Of a DNA stretch of 64,000 nucleotides, positions 10,004 to 19,625 are shown one piece after another. How positions within the stretch are numbered: the stretch's first letter is position 1; every line of letters starts with the position of its first letter. A model generated the notes under the pieces. That model had not been told where the DNA came from. It saw nothing but the letters and a program-made list of their open reading frames with translations, and made no database searches. A program made the position numbers and the translations under genes. The DNA is from Candidatus Rifleibacteriota bacterium (lineage in GTDB: Bacteria > Muiribacteriota > Ozemobacteria > Ozemobacterales > Ozemobacteraceae), in the NCBI GenBank assembly GCA_024710355.1, contig JANJUX010000025.1:118104-182103 (forward strand), in the 5' to 3' direction.

Positions 10004-10304
10004 AGACAGCCCGCAACGCGGGGTAGTTGAAAAAACCAGGCAGAAAACGACGAAACCTTCGATGTATAAGGTTTTTCTGCTCAACGATGACTATACCACC
10101 ATGGAATTCGTGGTCGAAGTGCTTGAAAGGGTTTTTGGCCGTTCAAAGATCGATGCCACGAGTATCATGCTGCACGTTCACCGAAATGGCAAAGGGCTGG
10201 CCGGCGTCTACACCCGTGAGATCGCCGAAACCAAGATCGCCCAGGTGCACGCTCTGGCCCGTGAAAACGGTTTCCCGCTCAAATGCGATATGGAGAAAGA
10301 ATGA
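9990..10304 (+). CDS. clpS: ATP-dependent Clp protease adaptor ClpS
   Basis: This 104-residue protein delivers N-degron substrates to ClpAP. After a disordered, basic N-terminus (about 25 residues) comes the ClpS core: [20 protein letters not shown], with the Asn-Asp-Asp pocket residues, then [21 protein letters not shown]. The start is the ATG at 9990, preceded by AAGGAG and lying inside the end of the ABC-F gene; a longer upstream frame has no such site. Its stop overlaps the clpA start (ATGA), indicating translational coupling. Confidence 0.95.
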   Translation: MGQNEDSPQRGVVEKTRQKTTKPSMYKVFLLNDDYTTMEFVVEVLERVFGRSKIDATSIMLHVHRNGKGLAGVYTREIAETKIAQVHALARENGFPLKCDMEKE

Positions 10305-12565
10305 TCAGCAAAGATCTCGATATAATACTGCAGGCAGTTATCAACCAGGCCGCTGACGAGCGCCACGAATACATAACCGTTGAGCATCTGCTATATGCAC
10401 TGCTGCACGATAAAGAAGGCGCTGATATCCTCAGGGCCTGCGGCGCCAACCTGTTCGAGCTTGAAAAAGACCTCGACGACCACCTCGCCGCCAATGTGCC
10501 GCAGAAAAACAGCGACAAAACGCCAGAGCCGGTTCCGACTCTCGGTTTTCAGCGTGTCATTCAGCGCATGATGATTCATGTGCAGGCTTCAGAAAAAAAA
10601 GAAGCCCGCGCTGGCGACCTGCTGGTCGCTATTTTCAGCGAGCCTGATTCGCATGCGGTTTTCTTTCTTCAGAAACAGAATGTCAGCCAGCTTGATGTGC
10701 TCAACTACGTTTCACACGGCATACGCAAGGCCGGCGAAAGCGAAGATGGCTACACCGATGCCGAGCCAGGTGAAGGCGAAGAAGCCGAGGCGGCAGTTAC
10801 CGGTAACCCGCTTGCCAGTTTTGCCGAGTGCCTTAACGACAAGGCGGCGCGTGGCGATATCGACCCCCTTATTGGCCGGCATCGCGAGGTTTCGCGGGCA
10901 ATTATCGTGCTCAACCGCCGCCGCAAAAACAACCTGATTTTTGTAGGTGAACCGGGGGTTGGTAAAACCGCTATCGTCGAAGGTATCGCATTGCGCATTC
11001 ACCAGGGTGAAGTGCCCGAAACCCTCAAAGACACGAAGATTTATTCGCTCGATATGGGTGCCCTCCTTGCCGGAACCAAGTATCGCGGTGATTTCGAGGC
11101 CCGGCTGAAGGCAACAATGAAGAGTCTCGAAAAGATACCTGGAGTAATTCTCTTTATCGATGAAATTCATACCATCATCGGTGCCGGTGCGGTCAGCGGC
11201 GGCACTCTCGATGCCGCCAATATTCTGAAACCGGCACTGGGCGCCGGAAAATTCAGATGTATCGGCACCACCACCTTTGAAGAATACAAGAACTTTGATA
11301 AAGACCGGGCCTTTTCGCGGCGGTTTCAGAAAATTGATCTATATGAGCCCGGCGTTGAAGAAACCCGGCGTATTCTGCTGGGTCTGCGCCCGGTTTACGA
11401 GAAATTTCACGGGGTTACGTTTACCCGTAAAGCGATTCGGGCGGCAGCCGAGCTTTCGGCCAAATACATTCAGGAACAGTTTCTGCCCGACAAGGCGATC
11501 GACGTGATCGATGAGGCGGCCACCATTCTTAAACTGGCTAAGAAAGCGAAAAAAGGCGAACTGGTCGTCAGGCAGGCACACATCGAAAAAGCGGTGGCAC
11601 GCATCGCCCGCATTCCGTCACGGCGCATTTCGACTTCTGATCTCGATAAACTCAAAAACCTGCAGCTCGATCTGCAGAAGGTGATTTTCGGCCAGGACCA
11701 GGCTCTCGAAGCGCTGGTGCGGGCCATCAAGATTTCGCGGGCCGGCATGACCGGTTCGACGCGACCGGTTGGCTCATTTCTTTTCACCGGGCCGACCGGG
11801 GTCGGCAAGACCGAGGTCGCCAAACAGCTGGCCGGCTCTCTCGGTGTCAATTTCATGCGTTTCGACATGAGCGAATACATGGAAAAGCATGCGGTCGCGA
11901 GGTTCATCGGGGCGCCTCCGGGCTATATCGGGTATGAACGGGGTGGGGCGCTTACCGATTCGATACGCAAGCACCCTTATTCTGTGCTGCTGCTTGATGA
12001 GATCGAAAAGGCACATGAGGATGTTTTCAATATTCTGCTGCAGGTGATGGATTACGCCACACTGACCGACAATACCGGTAAAAAAGCGGATTTTCGCAAT
12101 GTCATTCTCATCATGACCTCGAATGCCGGTGCCCGTGAAATGGCGAAGGGTTCAATCGGTTTCTCGCGCGACAGCAAAGATGCCGAATACAAGGGTAAGG
12201 CGGCCATCGAAAAGCTTTTTTCGCCAGAATTTCGTAACCGCCTCGATGGTATCATTTCATTTGCCGCTCTAAGTCAGGAAACGATGCAGCTGGTTGTTGA
12301 CAAATTCGTCAGAGAACTCAATCTGCAGCTTAAGGAGCGCGGGGTTGAACTCGAACTGGATGTATCAGCAAGGTTGTGGCTGTCAGAAAAGGGCTATGAC
12401 CCGGTTCACGGTGCCAGGCCGCTTGCCCGCGTCATTCAACGCGAAATAAAAGATGCGCTCGCCGAAGAAATTCTTTTTGGCAGGCTGAGTCGTGGTGGGC
12501 ATGTGCTGATAACCCTGCCTGAAGGTGCCAATAACCTTCAGTTCAAATTTAACGACCCGGCGTAA
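10301..12565 (+). CDS. clpA: ATP-dependent Clp protease ATP-binding subunit ClpA
   Basis: This 754-residue AAA+ unfoldase works with ClpP. It has an N-domain (about 1-145), an acidic linker, AAA1 with Walker A GEPGVGKT (about 216-223) and Walker B FIDEIH, and AAA2 with GPTGVGKT and [10 protein letters not shown]. Pore loops GTKYRGDFE and [10 protein letters not shown] are present. SIGFSRD in AAA2 matches the IGF/IGL loop that docks onto ClpP. The absence of the long ClpB middle coiled coil and the preceding clpS gene both support ClpA. The ATG at 10301 overlaps the clpS stop and has GGAGAAAGA upstream. No clpP gene lies in this window. Confidence 0.96.
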   Translation: MISKDLDIILQAVINQAADERHEYITVEHLLYALLHDKEGADILRACGANLFELEKDLDDHLAANVPQKNSDKTPEPVPTLGFQRVIQRMMIHVQASEKKEARAGDLLVAIFSEPDSHAVFFLQKQNVSQLDVLNYVSHGIRKAGESEDGYTDAEPGEGEEAEAAVTGNPLASFAECLNDKAARGDIDPLIGRHREVSRAIIVLNRRRKNNLIFVGEPGVGKTAIVEGIALRIHQGEVPETLKDTKIYSLDMGALLAGTKYRGDFEARLKATMKSLEKIPGVILFIDEIHTIIGAGAVSGGTLDAANILKPALGAGKFRCIGTTTFEEYKNFDKDRAFSRRFQKIDLYEPGVEETRRILLGLRPVYEKFHGVTFTRKAIRAAAELSAKYIQEQFLPDKAIDVIDEAATILKLAKKAKKGELVVRQAHIEKAVARIARIPSRRISTSDLDKLKNLQLDLQKVIFGQDQALEALVRAIKISRAGMTGSTRPVGSFLFTGPTGVGKTEVAKQLAGSLGVNFMRFDMSEYMEKHAVARFIGAPPGYIGYERGGALTDSIRKHPYSVLLLDEIEKAHEDVFNILLQVMDYATLTDNTGKKADFRNVILIMTSNAGAREMAKGSIGFSRDSKDAEYKGKAAIEKLFSPEFRNRLDGIISFAALSQETMQLVVDKFVRELNLQLKERGVELELDVSARLWLSEKGYDPVHGARPLARVIQREIKDALAEEILFGRLSRGGHVLITLPEGANNLQFKFNDPA

Positions 12566-12618
12566 ATTTCCTTTTTAAAATACTAAGCAAACTTCAGACA
12601 TCTGCCGATGTGACCCCC

Positions 12619-12633
12619 GGCGTATAGTACGCC
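12619..12633. other. short perfect inverted repeat GGCGTA-TAG-TACGCC
   Basis: A 6-bp perfect stem with a 3-nt loop lies 53 bp after clpA and about 70 bp before the barrel gene. There is no T-run on either strand, so it is not a standard terminator. It could be an operator or a weak mRNA hairpin. Confidence 0.35.
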
Positions 12634-12701
12634 GTCAAAAAGTTCACTCGAACGGTGGCCTTAAAAAGCTGCACAGCCGAGTGGGCGAAAAGGAGCTGGG
12701 T

Positions 12702-14009
12702 ATGAAGAAAAATACCGCAATAGTCGCATTGGCAGCCTGGCTGGTAACGTCGTCGGCCTGGGGCCAGAGCTATTCGCATTCGCAGGTGCAGCTCAAGCAG
12801 AATGGCTTTTCGAGCTCAATGCAGAATGTGATTGGCCGGTCTTCCGACACTTATCAGAAAACCCAGAATGCCCCTGAATATTATGGGCAGACTGAGATGC
12901 TGCCGCCCATTACCGCCTCGCCCGGTGCGGGAGGCTCCCCGCAGCAGTTGAGCCTGCCACCGATTACCCGCTCGGGTGATATGGGCGGCGTCGATCTTTC
13001 GGCCAACATTGCCAAGCCGGTGCCGATGGCGAAGAGCGCCAAAAAAACTGGCCGGGCGCCCGTAGTCAGGAGTGGCCAGCAGCAGGCTCCCCGCAGCAAT
13101 AATGAGATCTTTTCTCAGGAACCGCTCGATCTGCCGCCGGTAACCACTCTGCCGGTACCTTCGCGCACGGTTCTGCCGCCGCTCTATTCTGATACGATGA
13201 TGACCGTACCGCTCGAAGAGGCTGTTACCCGGGTTCTTGCCTGCAATATGTCGGGCTTTACCGGCCTGACACACACCACTTCGGCTGACGTCAGCAAAGC
13301 CGGTTCATTTAAGATGGGCTTTCATTCAAGCTGGTTCGACCTCGATCGCGTATATGACCGGGTTCTGTCGAGCAATGAAAGCGGCGACATGCTCGAAATG
13401 CCGATCTTTTTCAACTATGCCGTGACCGATGATCTCGAAATCGTTTACCATATTCCGGTTATCGATTACACCATCAAATCACGCATCCTCTGGACCCGCG
13501 ACATTTCAGAATCAGGCACCGGTGATTCTAAACTTGGCTTCAAATACCGCGTTTTCGATAATCCGTCCTATCAGATGCGCGGCGCTTTCGGTGTCGGGTT
13601 CAAGTTTCCCACCGGCAATGACGACAAAGGTCTCGGAACCGGCAAAACCGACTTCGAAATTTTTACCGCGTTCAGTAAGAGTTTCGAGCGCGTCGTCGGG
13701 CACCTTAACCTTGGTTATGTGATGACCGGTGACCCGAACACCCAGTTTTATCCTGATGGTCTTGCCGACAAGTTCTATTACAACTTTGGCATTGAATATC
13801 CGCATACCCACAACGTGACCGTCATGGCCGAAGTGGCTGGCGAAGACTGGGGAGCTGAAGGCATGAAGGTCGATGTGATCCCGGGTCTGCGCTACACTCC
13901 GACCGAAAACTTTGCCTTTGAAGTCGGCGTGCCGATTGCAGTGACCAATGACCAGCGCTATGGTTACAACTACCGCCTGGTGCTGGGCCTGACCACTTTC
14001 TTCCAGTAA
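12702..14009 (+). CDS. exported protein with predicted outer-membrane beta-barrel domain
   Basis: This 435-residue protein begins with a signal peptide (MKKNTAIVALAAWLVTSSAWG|Q). Residues 20-170 are Ser/Pro/Gln-rich and look disordered. From about residue 180 the sequence alternates polar and aromatic/hydrophobic residues in many short strands (EIVYHIPVIDYTI, SKLGFKYRVF, GAFGVGFKFPTG) and ends in ...LGLTTFFQ, a Phe-containing C-terminus like those of outer-membrane barrels. It resembles the MetA-pathway/Phenol_MetA_deg barrel group, where function is generally unknown. AAAAGGAG precedes the ATG at 12702. A strong terminator follows, so it is probably monocistronic. Confidence 0.6.
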   Translation: MKKNTAIVALAAWLVTSSAWGQSYSHSQVQLKQNGFSSSMQNVIGRSSDTYQKTQNAPEYYGQTEMLPPITASPGAGGSPQQLSLPPITRSGDMGGVDLSANIAKPVPMAKSAKKTGRAPVVRSGQQQAPRSNNEIFSQEPLDLPPVTTLPVPSRTVLPPLYSDTMMTVPLEEAVTRVLACNMSGFTGLTHTTSADVSKAGSFKMGFHSSWFDLDRVYDRVLSSNESGDMLEMPIFFNYAVTDDLEIVYHIPVIDYTIKSRILWTRDISESGTGDSKLGFKYRVFDNPSYQMRGAFGVGFKFPTGNDDKGLGTGKTDFEIFTAFSKSFERVVGHLNLGYVMTGDPNTQFYPDGLADKFYYNFGIEYPHTHNVTVMAEVAGEDWGAEGMKVDVIPGLRYTPTENFAFEVGVPIAVTNDQRYGYNYRLVLGLTTFFQ

Positions 14010-14033
14010 AGGCAGATTTAAAGACTATTGCGA

Positions 14034-14074
14034 ATCGAACCGCCGCCTGTCGATCGGGCGGCGGTTCGATTTTA
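14034..14074 (+). terminator. intrinsic terminator after the outer-membrane barrel gene
   Basis: A 14-bp perfect GC-rich stem (14034-14047 with 14057-14070) has a 9-nt loop and is followed by TTTTA. It is 25 bp after the stop codon. Confidence 0.85.
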
Positions 14075-14080
14075 CGGGCA

Positions 14081-14110
14081 GTAAAAAAGCCTGCCGCTGC
14101 CGGCAGGCTT
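14081..14110 (-). terminator. intrinsic terminator after the SPFH/zinc-ribbon gene
   Basis: A 10-bp perfect stem (14087-14096 with 14101-14110) has a 4-nt loop. Read on the minus strand it is followed by TTTTTTAC, and it lies 38 bp past the stop of the gene at 14148. Confidence 0.85.
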
Positions 14111-14147
14111 AACCAACTTAACTTGAATTATTTCGGCTCGAAAAGGC

Positions 14148-15311
14148 TTACTGAACCTTCTCGCCACATTCGGGGCAGAATTTGACACCGCCCGGAACCG
14201 CGGCATTGCACTTGCCACAGGTGGCCGACTGGGGTTTACCGCATTCGGGGCAGAATTTGGCGCCCTGTTTGATCTGGGCGCTGCAGCCGATGCAGGCAAC
14301 AGTGCCGGTAGAATTCGGTTTGCCACATTCGGGGCAGAACTTGGCATTGGCATTCATGCTGGCGCCACAACCGCACTGAACGGTAGCACCGCCCTGCTGA
14401 GCCGGCTGACCCATATTGCCAACCATACCACCCATCATACCCATGCCGGCGCCGAGGCCCATGCCCGCACCCATGCCGACGCCCATGCCGGCAGCGCCGT
14501 TCGGGTTGGCGGCGGCAGTGTTCATGGCGTTGAGTCTTTCGACGGTTGCATAAGCGTTGAGGCCCTGGTTGTTGATCTGACCCATGGCGTTGATTGCGTG
14601 GGCATCAGCCATTTTGTCAGAAATTTTGTCGATGCGTTCCTGGGTTTTTTCGTCGAAGTCAGTATTTTCGATGCGGAAATCCGACATCTCGAAACCAAGA
14701 GCGGCAAATTCAGGGGAAACGACTTCGCTGAGCTTTTTCGACAGTTCCATGCGGTTCTTGTCGATTTCGGCATAGCTGAGACCGGCAGTGGCGAAGATAT
14801 CGGTCATCTGCTGCAGGAAGCGGTCGACGATAACGTTGCGAACACTGCTGATCGGAAGGGTTTCGATGTTACTGGCGAATTCAGTGAAGAACTTGCGGAC
14901 ATCGGTGATATGGAACGAGAAATTGCCGAAAGCACGCATCCCGACCGGAAATTTGTAGACCGGGTCGGTATATTTGACCGGGGCTTTGGTACCCCACTTC
15001 TGGTTGACGAATTCGGTGATTCTGACGAAATAGACGTTCGCCTTGTGCTCTGAGGTGAAGTTCTGCATAATCTTGGTCAGAGTCGTCAAAAACGGAATGT
15101 TGGCGGTTTTAAGTTCGAACATGCCGGGATAGTCGTGAATGGCACGAATCTGGCCTTCATAGACGAAAATTGCCGCCTGACCGGGGTTGATGATGAGCTT
15201 TGAAGCGTTTTTCAATTCATCGCTTGCGCCATCCCAGCGCCAGATGAGCAGATCAGGATCTGCGTCTTTCCATTCAATTACCGAGCGGGTCTGATTAGCA
15301 AAAAAGCCCAT
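14148..15311 (-). CDS. SPFH-domain protein with three C-terminal zinc ribbons (YdjI-like)
   Basis: This 387-residue protein matches the virion-core/YdjI-type SPFH family: an N-terminal SPFH-like domain (about 1-245; IINPGQAAIFVYEGQI, then a helix with DFRIENTDFDEKTQERIDKI). A Gly/Met-rich linker (about 272-300) follows, then three zinc ribbons, each ending FCPECG. There is no obvious transmembrane helix. GGGAGGA precedes the ATG, and a strong promoter (15366-15394) and terminator frame it as a single-gene unit. Bacterial relatives are linked to membrane-stress scaffolding, but the role here is unknown. Confidence 0.8.
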   Translation of the reverse strand: MGFFANQTRSVIEWKDADPDLLIWRWDGASDELKNASKLIINPGQAAIFVYEGQIRAIHDYPGMFELKTANIPFLTTLTKIMQNFTSEHKANVYFVRITEFVNQKWGTKAPVKYTDPVYKFPVGMRAFGNFSFHITDVRKFFTEFASNIETLPISSVRNVIVDRFLQQMTDIFATAGLSYAEIDKNRMELSKKLSEVVSPEFAALGFEMSDFRIENTDFDEKTQERIDKISDKMADAHAINAMGQINNQGLNAYATVERLNAMNTAAANPNGAAGMGVGMGAGMGLGAGMGMMGGMVGNMGQPAQQGGATVQCGCGASMNANAKFCPECGKPNSTGTVACIGCSAQIKQGAKFCPECGKPQSATCGKCNAAVPGGVKFCPECGEKVQ

Positions 15312-15365
15312 AGTTTCCTCCCGTACAATCTTTCAAATGCTGACACCCGATGGGTATCAAATAAC

Positions 15366-15394
15366 AGTATAATGATTTTACACCGCCTTATCAA
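15366..15394 (-). promoter_or_regulatory. sigma-70-type promoter of the SPFH gene
   Basis: Minus-strand TTGATA (15389-15394) and TATACT (15366-15371) are separated by 17 bp, each 5/6 to consensus. The leader would be about 48 nt. Confidence 0.7.
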
Positions 15395-15418
15395 TACGCC
15401 GGCTGTGAAAAAATGCAG

Positions 15419-15447
15419 TTGTTGCTTTGCTGATTTTCAGGGATAAT
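15419..15447 (+). promoter_or_regulatory. possible promoter of the ankyrin gene
   Basis: TTGTTG (15419-15424) and GATAAT (15442-15447) are separated by 17 bp. The -10 box is good and the -35 box weak. It lies 34 bp before the ATG. Confidence 0.45.
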
Positions 15448-15480
15448 TTAGATTAAGGCAACTCCGAGGAGAGAAAAGTC

Positions 15481-16050
15481 ATGGCAGAAAACAATCCACT
15501 GTTGACCGCGCTCGAAGCTAAAGATGCGAAAACTGCTCTGCAGATGATTCTGAACGGTGAAGATTTTCGTGTGACTGACCACACCGGGGTTAACCCGCTG
15601 CATCTGGCAGCAAAGCACGGTATGAAAGAGGTGCTGGCCGCTTTGCTCGAACGGGGGGCCGAGGTCGATGCCGCGAATGTCGACGGCGTCACACCTCTGC
15701 ATCTGGCGGCGGCCCGCGAGCAACCCGAAACGTTTCGCATGCTGATTGTGCATGGAGCCGACTATTTCAGAACCGAGCGCGACGGCTGGACCCCGCTGCA
15801 CTGGGCTGCCTTTCGCGGCTGTATGCCGATTCTTGAGTTTCTTATCAGCCTCGGTGCTAAAATCGACCAGGCCGATAACGATGGCTGGACCCCATTGCAC
15901 CTCGCGGCGCAGCAGGGGCACTTCCCGGCGGTACAGTCATTGCTGAATGCCGGCGCCGATAAAACTGTTAAAAGCGAAAACGGCCAGACCGCACTCGATC
16001 TGGCCGTCTCACAGAATCATAAAGAGATTATTGCTCTGCTAAGTCGATGA
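15481..16050 (+). CDS. ankyrin-repeat protein
   Basis: This 189-residue protein is almost entirely ankyrin repeats, about five units of ~33 residues. Each carries the G-TPLHLAA signature (GVNPLHLAAKHG, GVTPLHLAAARE, GWTPLHWAAFRG, GWTPLHLAAQQG, GQTALDLAVSQN). There is no signal peptide or membrane segment, so it is probably a cytoplasmic protein-binding scaffold. GAGGAGAG precedes the ATG. Its 3' end overlaps the convergent M48 peptidase gene by 23 bp. Confidence 0.93.
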   Translation: MAENNPLLTALEAKDAKTALQMILNGEDFRVTDHTGVNPLHLAAKHGMKEVLAALLERGAEVDAANVDGVTPLHLAAAREQPETFRMLIVHGADYFRTERDGWTPLHWAAFRGCMPILEFLISLGAKIDQADNDGWTPLHLAAQQGHFPAVQSLLNAGADKTVKSENGQTALDLAVSQNHKEIIALLSR

Positions 16051-16930
16051 GCTTGTCGCTGGCATCTTTGACATCTTCGGGGTTGATGCCTGTAAGATTG
16101 CTGAATTCACCACTCTCGATCCATGAATCGAGCTGTTTTGCCCGCATGATCAGGAACGGGTGCGACATTGTCGAAGTGATAAAGGCTGTATAGGTCTTGT
16201 TGATGAATGATTCATCGCTTGCATCTTCGTATGACCTGATCTGGCGCAAAAATTCGCCTTCGTCCATTTCGCTGTAAAGCTTGGGCGAGGCTGCGGCCAT
16301 TTTCATGAAGGCGCGGTTAGCGATGTGCTGGTTCTGTACGCAGATAAGGCCGGCGCGGTCAGCTGACAGCTCAGATTTGCGTTCCCAGTCGAACATGGCC
16401 ATTTCGAGCCCCTTGCTCAGCAGGCCGGAAATGCCAAAAGTGGCACCGGCAGCGATATCGAGAACCATCTTGAAATTTCTTGCCATGGTGCGATAAAGAA
16501 CGTGGCCGCATTTGATGTGACCAAGCTCGTGCCCGAGAACGTAGAATACCTCTTCTTCATCCATGGCTTCGATCAACCCCGAGGTTACAACGATGAAAGG
16601 TCGGGTCTGGCCGTAAGTGAAAGCGTTCGGAATCGGGTGGGTGGTCACATAGAGCTCTGGTTCAGGCATGTCGAGTATGCGGGTTGCATAACGCAGGGTC
16701 TCGCGCAGGCGCGGCAGCATTTTTCCTTTAACGTGAATGTTGCTGGCGAGGTTGGTGATGCGAAAAAACTGTTCGAAACCGATTTCCATCAGTTTGGTGA
16801 CGAGAAATTCGAAACCCGGGATTGCCTGCAGGGCGCCGATGGCCTGGCGGTCCCAGGGGTGCTGAAAACTTTCGGCCTTGAGATTCGGGAAGGTCTTAAA
16901 ACGGCGTCTGGTGGTGTTTTCCTGTTCCAA
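16028..16930 (-). CDS. M48-family zinc metallopeptidase
   Basis: This 300-residue protein has the HELGH zinc site (His134, Glu135, His138) and a third ligand Glu187 in ELSADRAG, typical of M48 peptidases. The preceding strand PFIVVTSGLIEAMDEEEV and the NAFTYG motif are also family features. The start is placed at a TTG with AAAGGAG just upstream; a longer frame to 16990 lacks a good site. There is no signal peptide and only a weakly hydrophobic segment after the active site (about 155-170), so it may be cytoplasmic or peripheral rather than a four-helix HtpX. Substrate unknown. Confidence 0.88.
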   Translation of the reverse strand: MEQENTTRRRFKTFPNLKAESFQHPWDRQAIGALQAIPGFEFLVTKLMEIGFEQFFRITNLASNIHVKGKMLPRLRETLRYATRILDMPEPELYVTTHPIPNAFTYGQTRPFIVVTSGLIEAMDEEEVFYVLGHELGHIKCGHVLYRTMARNFKMVLDIAAGATFGISGLLSKGLEMAMFDWERKSELSADRAGLICVQNQHIANRAFMKMAAASPKLYSEMDEGEFLRQIRSYEDASDESFINKTYTAFITSTMSHPFLIMRAKQLDSWIESGEFSNLTGINPEDVKDASDKLIDLAEQ

Positions 16931-17100
16931 TGCCTCTCTCCTTTGGTGGCTGCATGCCGGTGAATTATTAACCCTTACAGCATAAAGCAAATTTTCATAT
17001 TTTCCAAGGGGCTGGCCGATTTAGCCGGTCGATAAAATTGCGAAAAGGGGCCGGGCATGCTAGAATTGCCGAAATAAAAAACTCCGGAGAGAATCATCCG

Positions 17101-19338
17101 ATGCTTAACGCCAATTATGCCGGAAAAAACCGAACGCTGAAATTCGGCACCTTTGCTGGAGTTTTTACGCCGAGTATTTTGACCATCTTTGGCGTCATCA
17201 TGTTCATGCGAGCCAACTACGTGGTTGGCGAGGCCGGCATTTTCAACGCGGTGCTTATTCTTCTGCTGTCGCAGTTCATTACCCTGCTGACCACGCTTTC
17301 GGTTGCCGCCATTTCGACAAACATGCCGATCAAAGGTGGTGGCGCCTATTTTATGGTATCACGGGTTCTCGGAGCGGAGTTTGGCGGTGCGATCGGTCTG
17401 GCGCTTTTTGCGGCACAGGTAGTTTCGATCTCATTTTACCTGCTTGGCTTTTCTGAAGCTGTGGTTAAAGCCTTTCCGACGATGACACCGTATTTTATGT
17501 ACATCGGCATGACCGCCGCCGCAATTCTGTTTCTGATTGCGAGAGTTGGCGCTGACTGGGCGATTAAAACCCAGTATGTCATCATGGCGGTTCTTTTCAG
17601 TTCGATTTTTATTTACCTTGCCGGTGCTGCCGGTAATTTCAGCTGGCAACAGTTCAACCTCAACTGGGGCCCGGCTCCCGGTGCCAGCGGTACTACTGGC
17701 TTCTGGTATCTGTTTGCCATCTATTTTCCGAGCGTTACCGGTTTTATTGCCGGCATAAACATGTCTGGCGACCTCGAAAAACCCGGTGAAAGCATGACGG
17801 TTGGTACACTGTATGCGCTTCTGGTAGCGACAACGGTTTATTTTCTGCAGATCATTTTCTATGGCGGTGGCTTTGGCCGCGAAACCCTGATCAGCGAGCC
17901 TTTCAATGTCATGATCGATAACGCGCTTTTCGGTGCTGGCTTCATGGTTGTGGCCGGGGTCTATGCCGCGACTCTTTCGAGCGCTCTCGGCCGCTTTGTT
18001 GGTGCCCCCCGCGTGCTTCAGGCGATTGCCCGCGATGAGATCGTGCCGCTTCTGCGGCCATTTGCCAAGGGTCATGGCCCGTCTGACGAACCTCGCCTGG
18101 GGCTTTATTTCTGCGCCGTGGCCACATTTACCCTCCTCTGGATGGGCGGCGATGGCTCGGGCGGCGTTTTTCTCAACTCGATCGCTGCGATTATGGGTAT
18201 GTTTTTTCTTTTTACCTTTGGGCTGCTGAACCTGGCGGCATTTACCGAGTCATATTCGGCCAACCCTTCTTTCAGGCCTCGTTTTCGCTATTTTCACTGG
18301 TCGATATCGCTGGTCGGTGTTATTGGCAGCTTCGGCTCGGCGCTGCTCGTCGATTATAAGGCGGCATCGATCGCTTTCGCTGTTGTGCTTCTGCTGCTTT
18401 GGTATCTGCGCCGCCGCGACATGGCGATATCGTTTGGAGACGCCCGGCGCGGCTACCTTTACAGTCGTATACAGAAAAATCTTTTTCTGCTCAAGGATCT
18501 GCCCGATGACGCCAGAAACTGGCGCCCCTCGATTCTCGTGCTCAGCGGCAACCCGGGTTCGCGTGAGACGATGGTTTCTTACTCTGTCTGGCTGAATGCC
18601 GGCCGCGGTGTTGTCGTTCTGACCAACATAATTTTCGGCAACCTCCGGGAAATGGCGGTCGAGCGTTCGGCAGCCGAGATCAAGCTCGATGTCTTTCTCA
18701 AAGAAAAAAACATTCAGGCGCTGGCGCAGGTGGTTGTGGCCGACGAGATTCTGGCCGGCGTGCGTATGATTCTGCGCGGCTCGGCCTATGGGCCGCTGCG
18801 TCCGAATATTTTCGTCTGTGGCTGGAAGGGAAATGACCAGAACCAGGAGAGCTATGTCGAGTTTCTGCGCGAGGCGACCTGTCTTAACGTCAGTCAGATT
18901 CTGTTCTGCGACCGGGGTCTGCCCGACCCTGACAGACGCAAGCGCGTCGATGTCTGGTGGCGCGGCCACAAGAACGGGCCATTGATGGTGCTGATGGCGC
19001 ACCTGCTCGTTCACAACTGGGAATGGTCAGGCTCCAGAATCGTTCTGAAACGTGCAGTCAGCAACGAAACTCTGCTGGCTGAAGCGAAAGTCGAGCTTGA
19101 AAAGTTGCTGCATGAGGCAAGAGTCAACGCCGAGGTTGAAGTCGTTGTCGCTGAGAGAAGTTTTGCCGAGACGTTGCAGCTTAATTCTCTCGATGCTGAT
19201 TGCGTTTTTCTTGGCTTTGAACTGCCTGAGCCCGGTGAAGAAGGACAGTGGCTGCAGAACTTTGACCGTATGCTGGCAAGAATGCCCACGACATTGCTGG
19301 TACATTCGGCTGACGGTAAAGACTACCTCAGCCATTGA
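17101..19338 (+). CDS. SLC12-type (cation-chloride cotransporter-like) APC permease
   Basis: This 745-residue protein has about 12 hydrophobic segments in residues 15-455 and a cytoplasmic C-terminal region of ~290 residues. TM1 (TFAGVFTPSILTIFGVIMFMRANYVVGEAG) and the GGGAYFMVSRVLGAEFGG loop are typical of the cation-chloride cotransporter/APC superfamily; ALSSALG-type residues occur in the middle helices. The C-terminal part (LVLSGNPGSRETMVSYSVWL) resembles the regulatory domain of SLC12 proteins. The ATG at 17101 is preceded by GGAGAG. The transported ions cannot be read from sequence alone. It stands alone, convergent with a small membrane-protein gene 9 bp away. Confidence 0.85.
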   Translation: MLNANYAGKNRTLKFGTFAGVFTPSILTIFGVIMFMRANYVVGEAGIFNAVLILLLSQFITLLTTLSVAAISTNMPIKGGGAYFMVSRVLGAEFGGAIGLALFAAQVVSISFYLLGFSEAVVKAFPTMTPYFMYIGMTAAAILFLIARVGADWAIKTQYVIMAVLFSSIFIYLAGAAGNFSWQQFNLNWGPAPGASGTTGFWYLFAIYFPSVTGFIAGINMSGDLEKPGESMTVGTLYALLVATTVYFLQIIFYGGGFGRETLISEPFNVMIDNALFGAGFMVVAGVYAATLSSALGRFVGAPRVLQAIARDEIVPLLRPFAKGHGPSDEPRLGLYFCAVATFTLLWMGGDGSGGVFLNSIAAIMGMFFLFTFGLLNLAAFTESYSANPSFRPRFRYFHWSISLVGVIGSFGSALLVDYKAASIAFAVVLLLLWYLRRRDMAISFGDARRGYLYSRIQKNLFLLKDLPDDARNWRPSILVLSGNPGSRETMVSYSVWLNAGRGVVVLTNIIFGNLREMAVERSAAEIKLDVFLKEKNIQALAQVVVADEILAGVRMILRGSAYGPLRPNIFVCGWKGNDQNQESYVEFLREATCLNVSQILFCDRGLPDPDRRKRVDVWWRGHKNGPLMVLMAHLLVHNWEWSGSRIVLKRAVSNETLLAEAKVELEKLLHEARVNAEVEVVVAERSFAETLQLNSLDADCVFLGFELPEPGEEGQWLQNFDRMLARMPTTLLVHSADGKDYLSH

Positions 19339-19347
19339 AGAAACTGT

Positions 19348-19584
19348 CTAGAAACCGAGCCAGGCGAGAATGTGCCCTGCCAGCGAAATCGCGCCGGTGC
19401 CTATAATCAGTATCCAGAGCGGCAGGCGATAATGAATGCCGTCGACCAGTGTTTCTGTGGTTTTATAGTCATCTTCGCCGTCTTCTTCATAATCGGCGAT
19501 CAGCCCTGACCACTTCTTGATTCCGTAAAAAAAGAAGCCGATCAGCAGAAGAAAAAGGCAGAAGTTGAGAATGACGATCCACAT
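19348..19584 (-). CDS. small two-helix membrane protein
   Basis: This 78-residue protein has TM helices at about 2-22 and 54-75, joined by an acidic loop (YEEDGEDDYKTTE). No family is recognised. The ribosome site is weak (AGGGC). It is convergent with the SLC12-like gene, and its start lies 41 bp from the end of the deacetylase gene upstream on the same strand, so it may be the last gene of that operon. Confidence 0.6.
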   Translation of the reverse strand: MWIVILNFCLFLLLIGFFFYGIKKWSGLIADYEEDGEDDYKTTETLVDGIHYRLPLWILIIGTGAISLAGHILAWLGF

Positions 19585-19625
19585 GCCCTGATTATAGACC
19601 CGACAAGGTTTTAATTACAACCTGC

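Noticed and set aside
12619..12633. Terminator after clpA
   Set aside because: The inverted repeat is only 6 bp and has no T-run on either strand.
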